DNA from: Antennarius striatus
Taxonomy: Eukaryota; Chordata; Actinopteri; Lophiiformes; Antennariidae
Direction: 5' to 3'
Assembly (NCBI RefSeq): GCF_040054535.1
Contig: NC_090797.1
Span: forward strand, 2,849,501 to 2,913,500
Length of the DNA stretch: 64,000 bases
The first letter of the stretch is position 1. Each line of letters begins with the position of its first letter. Positions 27,931-37,685 of this stretch are shown here, in pieces. The notes under the pieces were generated by a model. It saw only the letters and a list, made by a program, of their open reading frames with translations, did not search any database and was not told the origin of the DNA. The position numbers and the translations under genes are program-made.

Positions 27931-28252
27931 GAACCAGCAGAGAGCTCGGGTTGGGTCGTGAACATTTCTCAGGAAACAGCCTGAAAAATGATGGAAGTGG
28001 TGAGATTTGAACCTATAACATCTGAACACCTGCTCAGCTCTTTAACAGACTGAGCTTCCTGTCTCCACAGACAGAAAGTGTGTGTTTGAGCATTTCACAT
28101 TTTCATGTGACAAAGGAACTTAAATAAAATGCTCCGTGCTGGGATTTGATCCTAAGTCCTTTGACAAACACCTGTTGGTTAAAGATGATCATACTGAGCT
28201 ACTCAGGAGCTCTGGCAAGTTTGTTTGGATGTTTTATTCATTGTTCACAACA
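27931..28252 (-). repeat. 322-bp tRNA-like double segment, copy 9 (A/B mosaic)
   Basis: Carries type B GGTGAGATTTG and CCGTGCTGGG, but type A AGACTGAGC, GTGTGTGTTTG and GATCCTAAGTCC, plus private GACAAAGG and CTTAAATAAAATG. It is either a recombinant or close to the common ancestor. Confidence 0.75.
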
Positions 28253-29105
28253 TTGACCCGCCGGTCAACAAAAAAAAAAAAATTTAATTGACCCGCCGGT
28301 CAAAAAAAAAAAAAATTTCATTGACCCGCCGGTCAACAAAAATAAAAAATTTTATTGACCCGCCGGTCGACAAAAGAAAAAAATTTCGTTGACCTGCCGG
28401 TCAACAAAAAAAAATGCATTGACCCGCCGGTCAACGAAAAAAAAAATTCATTGACCCGCCGGTCAACAGAAAAAATAATTTTCTTTGACCCGCCGGTCAA
28501 CAAAAAAAAAAAATTTCATTGACCCGCCGGTCAACAAAAAAAAAAAATTCATTGACCCGCCGGTCAACAAAAAAAAAAAAATTTCATTGACCCGCCGGTC
28601 AAAAAAAATAAAAAATTTCTTTGACCCGCCAGTCAACAAAAAAAAAATTATTTTCTTTGACCTACTGGACCAATACAATCAAAAAATGTGTTGACCCGCC
28701 GGTCAACCAAATAAAAATTTTGTTGACCCGCCGGTCAACAAAAAAAAAAAAAATTTCATTGACCCGCCGGTCAACAAAAAAATTAAAAATTATTGACCCA
28801 CCAGTCAAAAGAAAAAAATTTCATTGACCCGCCGGTCAACAAAAAAAAAATTTGTTGACCCGCCGGTCAACAAAAAAAGGAAAAATTATTGACCCGCCAG
28901 TAAAAAAAAAAAATTTTCATTGACCCGCCGGTCAACAAAAAAAAAAATTCATTGACCCACCGGTCAACAAAAAAAAATTTTTTCATTGACCCGCCGGTCA
29001 ACAGAAAAAATAATTTTGTTTGACCTGCCGGTCAAAAAAAAAATAATTTCATTGACCCGCCGGTCAACAAAAAAAAAAAAATTAATGAGCCGCCGGTCAA
29101 CAAAT

Positions 29106-29225
29106 AATTTTTTTTTTCAACCCTCTGACAAAAATATTTTGTGAAGTTTTGAACCCCTGGTGTGAAGGAAAAACATTTTTTAACAAAAAAAAATTTTTTT
29201 CTACTTGCCAGTGAACAAAAATACA
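29106..29225 (+). repeat. Degraded edge of the satellite
   Basis: The last recognisable unit is followed by T-rich and A-rich runs and by GAACCCCTGGTGTGAAGG (from 29,151). The same spacer, as GAACCCCTGGTTTGAAG, recurs four times in the DNAJB9 intron cluster, tying the two satellite blocks together. Confidence 0.7.
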
Positions 29226-29585
29226 ATGGAACAACAGAATAATAAAGAATTTAAAAACCTGCTTCCATTTCCAATTTCCTATATTTGTGAAGCGGGATTT
29301 TTTTTTTTTTTTTTAGTAACCGGAACCAAAACTAAAATATGGACTAGACCGGAAGTCCGGAACAAACTTCCTGTGTCATTGTCTTCCGTTAGCACTAGGT
29401 GGGATGAGCTCGTTACAGAGAAACACACTCAGCGTTCCCACTGATTATTATAGAGCTGTCAGCTTAACGCATTAGATTCATTAATTACGGTGCAAACTAG
29501 CGCGCTGTAAAAATTAACGTATTTAATCGCGAGTGGCAAGACAAGCGTTTTAAATTTTGCCCATTGAGGGACCCGTAGGCTGCAG
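29226..29585. other. Transition zone, no gene seen; repeat-like sequence
   Basis: No open reading frame of coding character. Contains clustered ETS-type GGAAGT/ACTTCC motifs around 29,350-29,372, and a stretch at about 29,460-29,540 with TTAACGCATTAG and ATTTAATCGCGAG that resembles decayed transposon sequence. Family not identified. Confidence 0.4.
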
Positions 29586-29593
29586 TGACGTCA
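29586..29593. promoter_or_regulatory. CRE palindrome TGACGTCA
   Basis: Perfect 8-bp CREB/ATF consensus, 47 bp upstream of an ATG at 29,640 that is followed by a good splice donor. A second perfect copy lies at 30,368-30,375. Function is inferred from the motif only. Confidence 0.45.
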
Positions 29594-29931
29594 CTTCCTA
29601 CCTCTGACACTAGTCAAACGCGGCTGACTGACAACAGAGATGGACGTGACACAGGAGAGCGAGGCAGTAAGTCAAACTTTATTCATAGAGTTGCTGAAAA
29701 TTCCCAATGTTTTGCTATGTTATCGTAGCCGGTCATGTATCCTGTTCTCAGCAAGCTGCTCTTCCGGCAAACAGCAGGAGTGAGTGTCGGCACTTCGGCG
29801 ACGCCCCTTGACTACCGTTAGGGGGCGTAGTACGGCCTGAATACTGTCTGAGGGTGCCCCTGGTGGCGTAGTGCAGCATGACTGCCGGCCAGACTGCCGG
29901 CTTTTTTTCAGCGATCTTGTTTTTAACCTAT

Positions 29932-30050
29932 ACTAATATTAATATTAGTCCATATACAAGGCGCATCGGATTATAAGGAGCACTACAGGATTATGAGAAA
30001 ATTATAGGCTTTTAGGTACGCCTTATAGTGCAGAAAATACTGTACTGTCT
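29932..30050. mobile_element. MITE-like DNA transposon fragment
   Basis: Begins near an 18-bp perfect palindrome ACTAATATTAATATTAGT (29,932-29,949). It continues through GGCGCATCGGATTATAAGG and, in opposite sense, GGTACGCCTTATAGTGCAG. The facing TATAAGG/CCTTATA arms are the look of a small non-autonomous DNA element common in fish genomes. Family and exact ends cannot be fixed by eye. Confidence 0.45.
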
Positions 30051-30640
30051 GAGTTTGTTGACAACATATTGTAATGAGACAAATGTTTGTTGATTCTGTG
30101 GGACGTGAATTTCCTAAGCCTACGGGCTACTACCCGTCTGCCTTTGGTTTTTTTGGGCTTTTGTTGATATTGTAAATGTGATGAATCAGTGAGTTCTTTT
30201 ATATTAACATGTCCGAAAAAAATTAGTAAAATAAATAATAATTAATAAATCTTCCACTGTATTTCCAGGTATTTCCCGGTTTTCCGGCTACCGAGACGCT
30301 TCCGGTCACTTCCGGTTCATTAAACAACCTCCGCTGGACCCGGAAATCCACCTGATTTGTTTTCTGGTGACGTCAGGGAACGGAACGACTGTCATCGCGG
30401 CTTGTTTCAGGGGAGCAAAACTTGGTGAAACACCTCTCGGCTCGGCTAAACTCGGGAATGTTCGTACCTGGAATATGATATTCCATAATTTTTCATAAAT
30501 CAGTGAGAACCATTTCCTGTTGATATTGACGCAACCACCGATTTTTTTGTGTGTTAAACATTGCAATTTGCCCTAAGTGATGATTTTTTTCCATCTTGTT
30601 CATTGTGTTTTGACATGGCCCTTCACCACACAGTAAATAA
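30051..30640. other. Noncoding stretch with ETS and CRE motifs
   Basis: Contains CTTCCGG and ACTTCCGG motifs at about 30,299-30,318 and TGACGTCA at 30,368-30,375, a promoter-like combination. No convincing coding frame. The 86-codon minus-strand frame at 30,306-30,566 has no recognisable domain. Confidence 0.35.
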
Positions 30641-30874
30641 ATTCTCCGTCCTTTCTACAGGATCTTATAGGAGAGGACGCCCTCTACCGGAGCTTAACTG
30701 GAACTACTGGTGATTCTTGACCTCAGGGAATAAAACTTTAAAAGTCTAGTAAAACTGATGTAATATATAGAGCGGGATATTGGCATTAAATGGAATTCTA
30801 AATTATATTTAATCGAGGCTCAATTGATTTTTCACATTTTCTAAAGATAACACAAATTCTGGGTCTTGTAACTT

Positions 30875-31945
30875 TTTATTCATTTTCCAAACTTGATGCA
30901 GTCATCATTCAGGCCACACTCAAAAACACACACACACACACACACACACAAAAGTGCGGACATTAGACAATGACATTAACAGCACTGTCTGTAAAAGATA
31001 GGCAACATGAAGAGCAAAGGTGCTGAATATTGCACATTACGATCCATTCAGACTGTTCAGCTTGACTGGGATATAAACCCAGAATTTGATTGGGTTCTTT
31101 TCACCATCAATACAACTGGTGACACAACAGCTGGATGGCAAACTCCTCCAGTAGCTACACACACACCAGCGTGTGTCACAGGACTGATGTTACCGTCCCG
31201 GCGCAGGCGGACGTAATTCTGAAGGAACAAAACTTAAACGAGGTAACAGTTGATTAAGGGAGCATGGATGCACATCGAATTCCAAGACAGATGCCGGTTG
31301 GAAGGAAACTAAATCATGAAACAGGGAAATTAGCTGGTGGCTGCAGACCTATAACACTCATGTATAGGAAACCTACAGTACAAATGCAGTTGGTAAAAAC
31401 CAATTTGAACACGTCTGCAGATGTGGAGCTCCAACTTTACAGGAAAACTTGATGCAAAATCTGACTTTTTAAGATAAAACGAGAGAATGTACGTCCAGAG
31501 GAGCAAAGCCTGGTACGGGCAAAAGGTTTGAGTCAGGTAAAGCAAAAAAAAAAACAGTACAGATCAACAATGAATCTTATTGCCTCATTGCTCTCAAAAA
31601 ACAAACCATCAGTTTCTCTGATGGACATCTTTAACCTTAAGCCATACCATAGCCTAAAGGACCGTACAATGTTAAAGGAAAGGAACACATAAACCTGAAA
31701 GCTAAATAATTTGGAGGTATATAAATCAACATGAGACTGATATCATACTATGAGCAATAATGTGATAAGTTATTGCTTGGAAGCAGCCGTTGAATCCAGC
31801 TTGGATGTTTGTTCCCAGAGGAAATTACATAACAGAAAATTACAAAAAGCCACACGACACCCTTTTCTATTTCACAAAGTGATAAATTAGCATTCAGTTC
31901 TACAACCACGACGTAAAAACACGCCGGTGCTAAAGAAAGCGCGTC
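30875..31945 (-). other. DNAJB9 3' untranslated region (inferred)
   Basis: Runs from the DNAJB9 stop codon to the first strong minus-strand AATAAA (TTTATT on plus at 30,875-30,880). A CA microsatellite lies near its distal end at about 30,929-30,950. Small plus-strand frames here are not supported. The end is a prediction from the signal alone. Confidence 0.5.
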
Positions 31946-34192
31946 TCAGGAGCAGTCGGTGAAGGTGGTCACCATGTTGCCCCTACGCTGGGTCACTGTC
32001 CTGCAGTGCTGCTTCACCGAGCCACGGAAACTGCTGTCAGTATTGGAATTGTGCGTGTTGAAGGAAAACATCTTCTCCAAGTCCTCAAACATGTCATCAA
32101 AGAGTCCCCCACCGAAGCCCCCCTGCCTCCTCTGTTTGTTCAGGGTCTCCCGGTGAGCTTGATAGTGGCTCTCAAAGTGTCTCTTTTGGTGGGCTTGATT
32201 CTGGGAGTGAAAGTGGTGCTGGTGCCGCTGCTGCTGCTGACCAAACTGGTCAAAGTCCTTGAAGAGGTCATCAAAATTGAAGGACTGGTAGTGCTGGTTG
32301 AAGTTGTATTCCCTTCCTCCTCCTCGGCCCTGCCCTGGAGACGGACCGTGTCCAAACTGGTCATACTCTCTCCTCCTCTTAACGTCTGATAACGTCTCGT
32401 ACGCTGGATAAGACACAAACATTGAATTACAAATTGTTTGGTTGCTAATAAACTGACAACTACAAGTTTGCAGACATTTTGAGAAATTAGCTTTGTCGCA
32501 TAAAGTCAAACACAAATAATGTTTTCACCTGTGTCTACTTGTTGATTTGTCTGTTAGAGGAATTTCACAAGGAACACATTATGGATTTCTGCTGATAACA
32601 AAAGTATTAAGTTTTGAACCCCTGGTTTGAAGGAAAATAATTTTTTGACCCGCCGGTCAACAAAAAAAAAAAAATTATTGGCCGGTCAACAAAAATTGTT
32701 TTGTTTTTTTTCAACCCGCTGGTTTTGAACTGTGGGTCTACAAAAAAATTTTTATTGACCACCCGGTCGACAAGAAAAAAAATATATTGACCCGCCGATC
32801 AACAAAATATTTTTTTTTTTTCAACCCGCTGGTTTAGGAATACAAAAGTATTTTGTGAAGTTTTGAACCCCTGGTTTGAAGGAAAAAAATTTCTGACCCG
32901 CCGGTCTACAAAAATAAAAAAATTTATCGACCCACCAGTCAACCAAACAAAAAATTTATTGACCTGCCGGTCAACAAAAATAAAAACATTTATCGACCCA
33001 CCAGTCAACCAAAAAAAAAATTTATTGACCCACCGGTCAACAAAAAAATTTATTGACCCGCCGGTCAAAAAAGAAAAAAATTAATTGACCCGCTGGTCAA
33101 AAAAAAAAATTATTGACCCGCCGATCAACAAAAAATAAAAACAATTTTCAACCTGCTGGTTTAGGAATACAAAAGTATTTTGTGAAGTTTTGAACCCCTG
33201 GTTTGAAGGAAAAAAATTTCTGACCCGCCGGTCAACAAAAATAAAAAAATTTATTGACCCGCCGGTCAACAAAAAAAATTTTTTTTTTCAACCTGCTGGT
33301 TTAGGAAGACAATGGTATTTTGTAAAGTTTTGAACCCCTGGTTTGAAGTAAAAACATTTTTTCTTTGACCCGCCGGTCAACAAAAATAAAAAAATTATTG
33401 ACCCGCCGGTCAACAAAAAAATTATTGACCCGCTGGTCAACAAAAAAATTATTGACCCGCCGGTCAACAAAAAAATTATTGACCCGCTGGTCAACAAAAA
33501 CTAAATTTTTTTCAACCCACTGGTTTAGGAAGACAAAACATTTTCCTTAATTTCTCTGTAAATAATCCTTAAAATTATGTGTGTGTTTGAGTATGGATCC
33601 ACTATTTTTAATCACTAGAACCAAACAAACATGTTTAGTTTTGTTTATCCTCAATACATTTGCATTACTTTTTCTCTGTTTCAAACATCTTAAATGAGAG
33701 TTTAATCTCATGATTACATCATTTATTTCTATTTAATTTCAACGTTCTACTTCTTTTTACAGATGAACGAGAGTGGCAGCTAAAAGGGACAACTCAATGT
33801 CGCCCTGGACCCAGACCTGATTAGCCAAAGTCCCAACTGGGTTGTGATTGACATTTCTCAATTCATCCTTATGCTATAAATACATTAAAATTAAGATTTA
33901 ACATGAATCAAAAACGAATGCCCAATAAAATAATTAAATTCCCACTTTGTCCCGTCATATGACGACATCACTCACCCTCTGCTACTTCTCTGAACTTTGC
34001 TTCGGCGTCTGGCCCCTTGTTTCGGTCAGGATGGTATTTCAGGGCCAGCTTATGGAAGGCCTTCTTGATCTGGTGCTCAGTGGCATCTTTAGTCACCCCC
34101 AGGATGTCGTAGTAGTCTCTTTTAGCCAGGATGAACTCTGAGATCAGCAGTACATGCACCGCTATCAACAACATCGACTGCGCTGTGGCCAT
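31946..34192 (-). CDS. dnajb9: DnaJ homolog subfamily B member 9 (ERdj4), ER co-chaperone
   Basis: Two coding exons, 34,192-33,976 and 32,403-31,946, join in phase (217 + 458 nt) to give 224 aa, about the length of mammalian DNAJB9. Residues 1-23 are a hydrophobic signal/anchor segment. The J domain starts at KRDYYDIL and carries the Hsp70-activating HPD at 54-56. A Gly/Phe/Gln/His-rich middle includes [19 protein letters not shown], and the C-terminus [13 protein letters not shown] is characteristic of this member. The protein stimulates BiP ATPase in the ER lumen and restrains IRE1 (family knowledge). The donor is GTGAGT at 33,975 and the acceptor CCAG at 32,404-32,407. The 1.6-kb intron holds a satellite cluster. 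A noncoding first exon is likely at about 34,510-34,600 (donor GTAATC at 34,509), spliced to 34,210. Assignment to fish paralogue a or b is not possible here. Confidence 0.97.
32612..33545 (+). repeat. Intronic cluster of the same satellite family (in DNAJB9)
   Basis: About twenty TTGACC-N4-GGTCAA units with A-rich spacers, interspersed with a second motif, GAACCCCTGGTTTGAAG, at about 32,616, 32,865, 33,192 and 33,332, and with TTTCAACC(C/T)GCTGGTTTAGGAA. The orientation is the same as in the main array ~3.5 kb upstream. Units are more diverged than in the main array, except a tidy ~33-bp run at 33,380-33,500. Confidence 0.9.
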
Positions 34193-35169
34193 ACTGCTGG
34201 TTTTAACACCCTGAGGCTGTGAAGACAGGAGTTTGACAGCTCTGTTTATAATGTTTTCATGGCGTTAAAACTTGTTTAAAAAGCCAACATCCGGTCACTT
34301 ACTTGTCAAAAACAACCACAATTAGCCAGGGTTAGTTCGTTAGCTAGTTTTTACAGATACGCGTTAGCTTGAAAATAACAATTAATCGGTTTAGTTAAGT
34401 AATGGAGAGATTTAGGTCAGCTCTATATTGAAAAAACGGATAGTTTCCCACTCTAAAAACAAAGCTAAAACGGTAAAATACACGGATGTATGGAGAAAGT
34501 AAAGATTACCTTCCGACGGGGGTGACAAATTGCCTGAGAGTGCCTCGGTCAGCCGCCACAGACACAGCTGATGTAAAGCGAAAGCTAACTAATGTTGACG
34601 AGTTGCATTCCTGAGGCGTAATACCACGACTCGCGACCCTATTGGTCCATTTCCTAATTTAGTGATTTGCAGCACTGTGATTGGTGGAAATAGTGCGCAA
34701 GTGGCGAATAGGGATAATCAGATTGGCGGTAAATTTTAGCGAAAAGGGATGACGTATACTTCCGTTTCAGCTTTGCTTTGTTGTTATTTGTGTGAAGCAC
34801 TTTAGCAGTCGTTTTTATGCATTTCAGTTAAATAAATAACACATTTTAGTTGAATAAAATACATAATTAATCGTTAAATTGGGTTCATAACATCATGGTA
34901 AGTAATTCATTCCATAAAATAGGTCATCCGCTAGGTTGACGAGTTTGGTGCAGTATACGTCATTTCCGTTATAAGCGTCACAACACGGAAGTAAAAGTTT
35001 GTTAGCGATAGATGGGTCCCATAAAAGCCCTATAACCAATCAGAGACTGAGGAGGGCGGGACTTGGCGCATAATTACGCGTCATCACTAGTCGCCTCTGT
35101 GTTTACAAAGCATGAACGCCAGCACGAATTGTTACTTCCCCAGCGCTTTCATGTCAATTAATTGCAGCT
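34193..35169. promoter_or_regulatory. Divergent DNAJB9/THAP5 promoter region
   Basis: Separates the two start codons by 977 bp. Three minus-strand CCAAT boxes (ATTGG on plus) lie at 34,641-34,645, 34,680-34,684 and 34,722-34,726, just upstream of the predicted DNAJB9 first exon. A plus-strand CCAAT at 35,036-35,040 precedes THAP5. CRE-like TGACGTA occurs at 34,750-34,756, with CGTCATTTCCG near 34,958. Regular NF-Y sites fit an unfolded-protein-response gene, but I found no perfect ERSE (CCAAT-N9-CCACG). Confidence 0.7.
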
Positions 35170-36423
35170 ATGCCGCGATACTGTGCGGTGAGAGTTTGTA
35201 AGAACCGCGGTGGGACCGCATCGGAAAAAGATAACAAGAAATTTAGCTTCTACCCGTATGTTTTTTTCGTTTTTATCGATTATCCCGGATTGTTAATGTC
35301 GGCTACGACTGCTTACTGTATGTCTTTGCTTTAGTCATGGTTGAAGGTAGCTACAGAGGCAGTTGGGATTTAGCTGACATGTTACCATTTCAAACTAACA
35401 CCACAGTTTTAACTCCACTGAAATACTTTAATGGCTTGAGTTTTCAAACATATCTCCCCTCTTTCCCCCCCCCCAAAGGTTTCCTTTGCGAGACAAATCC
35501 AGGCTCCAGAAATGGGTGGACAACATGAAGCGGGAGGAGTGGGTCCCCAGTCGACACCAGTACCTGTGCAGCGAGCATTTCACAGAGGAATGCTTCGATA
35601 TTCGATGGGGCATCAGATACCTGAAGACCACAGCCATCCCGACCATTTTTCCCTCCGCTGAGGATGTAAGTATCTTTTATTTTTTGTATTTTCCATGTTA
35701 ACATGAATGTTGACATGGAAAACCTGTAGTTAATCTGATTTATAATACTAGTGCTTCCACTTTCTTGTTGTCACATTATCACATTCAATATAGGATTGCT
35801 TTTTCTCTTGATAGGAGGGTGACAAAAAATTTACTGCTGTTAAAAGAAGCACTAAGGCCAATCCTAGCACTTCAGACACTATTGAACCCACGGATTTGAA
35901 CTCCTCAGAGACAACAAATGTTGCTGCAGACAACACAGAGATATTTGAACCACCTCCGGTGTTGGAGACTAGCATCTCCTACGAAAGAAAACTCACAGAG
36001 ATACAGACTGCTTCTTGTGAGACATCAAACAGCAGTGGAAAGCAAATAGTACCCTCCCTTCCACTGCCCCAATCTGAGGAAGGCACTGACCCGAATGCCC
36101 ACCAAGCAGCACTTGGCCATGCTTTTAGCTTTGTTTCAACAGAAAAGATCAAGGATACACCTCTTGGCTGTATTTTGGAGGAGACCAGATTCTATACGGA
36201 AGAGCAGATGACTCTTTACGAGCACTCGTACTGCAGACGGGACGCTGACAAGAATCATCTCTGGAATAAAATCTTGACTTTGCATGCAAAGATTTTGGAA
36301 CTGGGTCGCAGGGAAGAGCTCACTGTGGCCAAAATACACGCCCTGGAGACCGAGATATCTATCCTGAAGAGAGACAGAACTGTTTTTAAAGACAAGCAGA
36401 AAGATTTAGAAAATTACATTTAA
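35170..36423 (+). CDS. thap5: THAP domain-containing protein 5
   Basis: Three coding exons, 35,170-35,255, 35,479-35,665 and 35,815-36,423, join in phase to 293 aa. The N-terminal THAP zinc finger (about residues 1-85) shows the C2CH ligands C5, C10, C59 and H62, invariant W41 and P31, and the closing DIRWGIRYLKTTAIPTIF segment. These match vertebrate THAP5 closely. A poorly conserved acidic middle leads to EHSY at 227-230, a match to the HCF-1-binding motif (D/E)HxY, followed by a coiled-coil-like Leu-rich tail to the stop. THAP proteins bind DNA through this finger; THAP5 is described in mammals as a nuclear regulator linked to the cell cycle and apoptosis. It is shorter than human (395 aa), mainly in the linker. 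An AATAAA at 37,114-37,119 is the only clear polyadenylation signal downstream. Confidence 0.96.
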
Positions 36424-37685
36424 TCCATGTTGGTTTTATTCTGACAGTAATTACAAACAATGGACTTTACAATTTAATTGCTACTTTTGAGTCACTTAAT
36501 TGCTGCTTTTGAGTCACTTTTTCTGTTGCACACTGTTTTATGCACAAGAGACAGTAGCACAAGTACTGTAATGACAATGTTCTACATAAAAGTTCTCATT
36601 TTCAGATTATGTATATTATGTATATTTTCTTTTGCACTTCTCTCTGCATGACTGGTGGAACCACGTTTTTCTTTTAGATCTCTAAGTGTGTTTTGATGTT
36701 ATGCTCATGATCATCACAAATTGTGACCTTTCCTATAGAATTTTAATGCGGTGCTATAAATGTCCGTATAAAGTTGGTGCATATAGTTCTTCTTAAAACA
36801 CATTATGTGATAACAGCTCCTGTTTATTCATATACACCAAATTGATTTTTATAGCCATGTTCTACAACATAATTTAAACATTTATTGTTTTAAAATACCT
36901 CTTGTTTCCATCAACCACAGCCTTATGCCACCGTAATGCACTAATCTGTTCCTAAGTAACAAAAGTACTGTTCACCAAAATACGGTAAGATTATCAAACT
37001 TCACTGGTGATGCATTCACTTATTTTGATATCTATTTAAATTTAATCTGTTTTTGTAATGAAACTACAGTATTAGTTGTTTTTAACTCAGACTTGTCGGC
37101 ATCTAGTGGACATAATAAAGAATTACATCGTTGCAAAAACATTACGTCATGTCCTTCTACTTCCTGTTTATTACTGGAGTCACTAGCTACATGTAGGGAT
37201 TTGCATGTATGGTTCAGTACCACGGTTTTTGGTAACCTAACAATCTACGTTTCTTATGGTAAGGAGGATTAAATTCCTTTTTCTGATATAAACGAACCAA
37301 ATGACAAACTTTCCATTCATTAGCAGCTGCTGGCGTCGCATTTATGTGAGTTTCAATTTGCTAGCTGTTGGCTAAGCTAGCTAGCCTGTCAGCATCATTA
37401 CTGTAAATACATTAGAGAAATTAATTAACACAAACACACGCGTTTTCTTCAATACACTTAAACCCAAGAAAATGAAATTACAGTCACCGTGAGGCTTTTT
37501 AACACAATTCACGTCCAGATGGATGAAAAGGCTAGCATTAGCGTCAGCATTTTATTCCCATGTGTAAACAGACGAACTGAGTTCTAGAAGCTAATCTTCC
37601 CGTTGAATCTAATTCCAATCACAAATTAAGGTTTAGTTAAATCAGAACCTGATTTTAGGAATGGAGCAGACTGTTCCTGTGGTTG
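36424..37685. other. THAP5 3' UTR and intergenic spacer
   Basis: No coding frame of note. Holds the plus-strand AATAAA at 37,114-37,119 (candidate THAP5 end) and a minus-strand AATAAA (TTTATT at 37,551-37,556) that suits the next gene. The remainder is AT-rich spacer. Confidence 0.5.

Larger units (their letters stand above)
16757..29105 (+). repeat. Satellite array of ~33-36-bp units with embedded 322-bp segments
   Basis: Several hundred short units of the form TTGACCCGCCGGTCAAC followed by an 8-14-nt A tract and usually ATTTCA. Variants include a GGTCGAC ending, CACC, CGCT and CGCCA cores, spacers such as AACATTATTTCC, and a CCACATGAAAAATTTG spacer that recurs. All units face the same way. 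Nine 322-bp non-satellite segments interrupt it between 18,224 and 28,252. Unit length is not a fixed multiple of three and the encoded LTRRST / DPPVNKK / IDPPVN patterns change frame from unit to unit, so the long overlapping frames on both strands are not evidence for a protein. Confidence 0.95.
29640..30720 (+). other. Possible two-exon short transcript (28-codon ORF), uncertain
   Basis: ATG at 29,640 opens nine codons (MDVTQESEA) ending at 29,666 on a consensus donor GTAAGT. A pyrimidine-rich acceptor ending CTACAG at 30,660 joins in the same phase to 19 codons beginning DLIGEDALYRS, with TGA at 30,718-30,720 and an AATAAA at 30,729-30,734. The layout (CRE upstream, donor, acceptor, stop, polyadenylation signal, convergent with DNAJB9) is what a small transcript would look like. 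The product is too short to recognise and other exons may exist. It could equally be a noncoding RNA or chance. Confidence 0.25.

Noticed and set aside
16757..29105. CRISPR-like look: short conserved motif separated by variable spacers
   Set aside because: Eukaryotic context, spacers are A-rich and low complexity, unit lengths vary, and there are no cas genes.
1..29105. Plant-type W-box (TTGACC) array
   Set aside because: WRKY factors are not expected in a vertebrate; the match is a property of the short core only.
30306..30566. 86-codon minus-strand frame
   Set aside because: No recognisable domain, overlaps repeated ETS/CRE motifs and lacks splice or polyadenylation context.
32006..32418. 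Long frames overlapping DNAJB9 exon in other frames
   Set aside because: Shadows of the real DNAJB9 coding exon, which has clear homology and correct splice sites.
34623..34645. ER-stress response element formed by CCACG and ATTGG
   Set aside because: The spacing is 13 nt and the relative orientation is wrong for CCAAT-N9-CCACG or ATTGG-N-CCACG.
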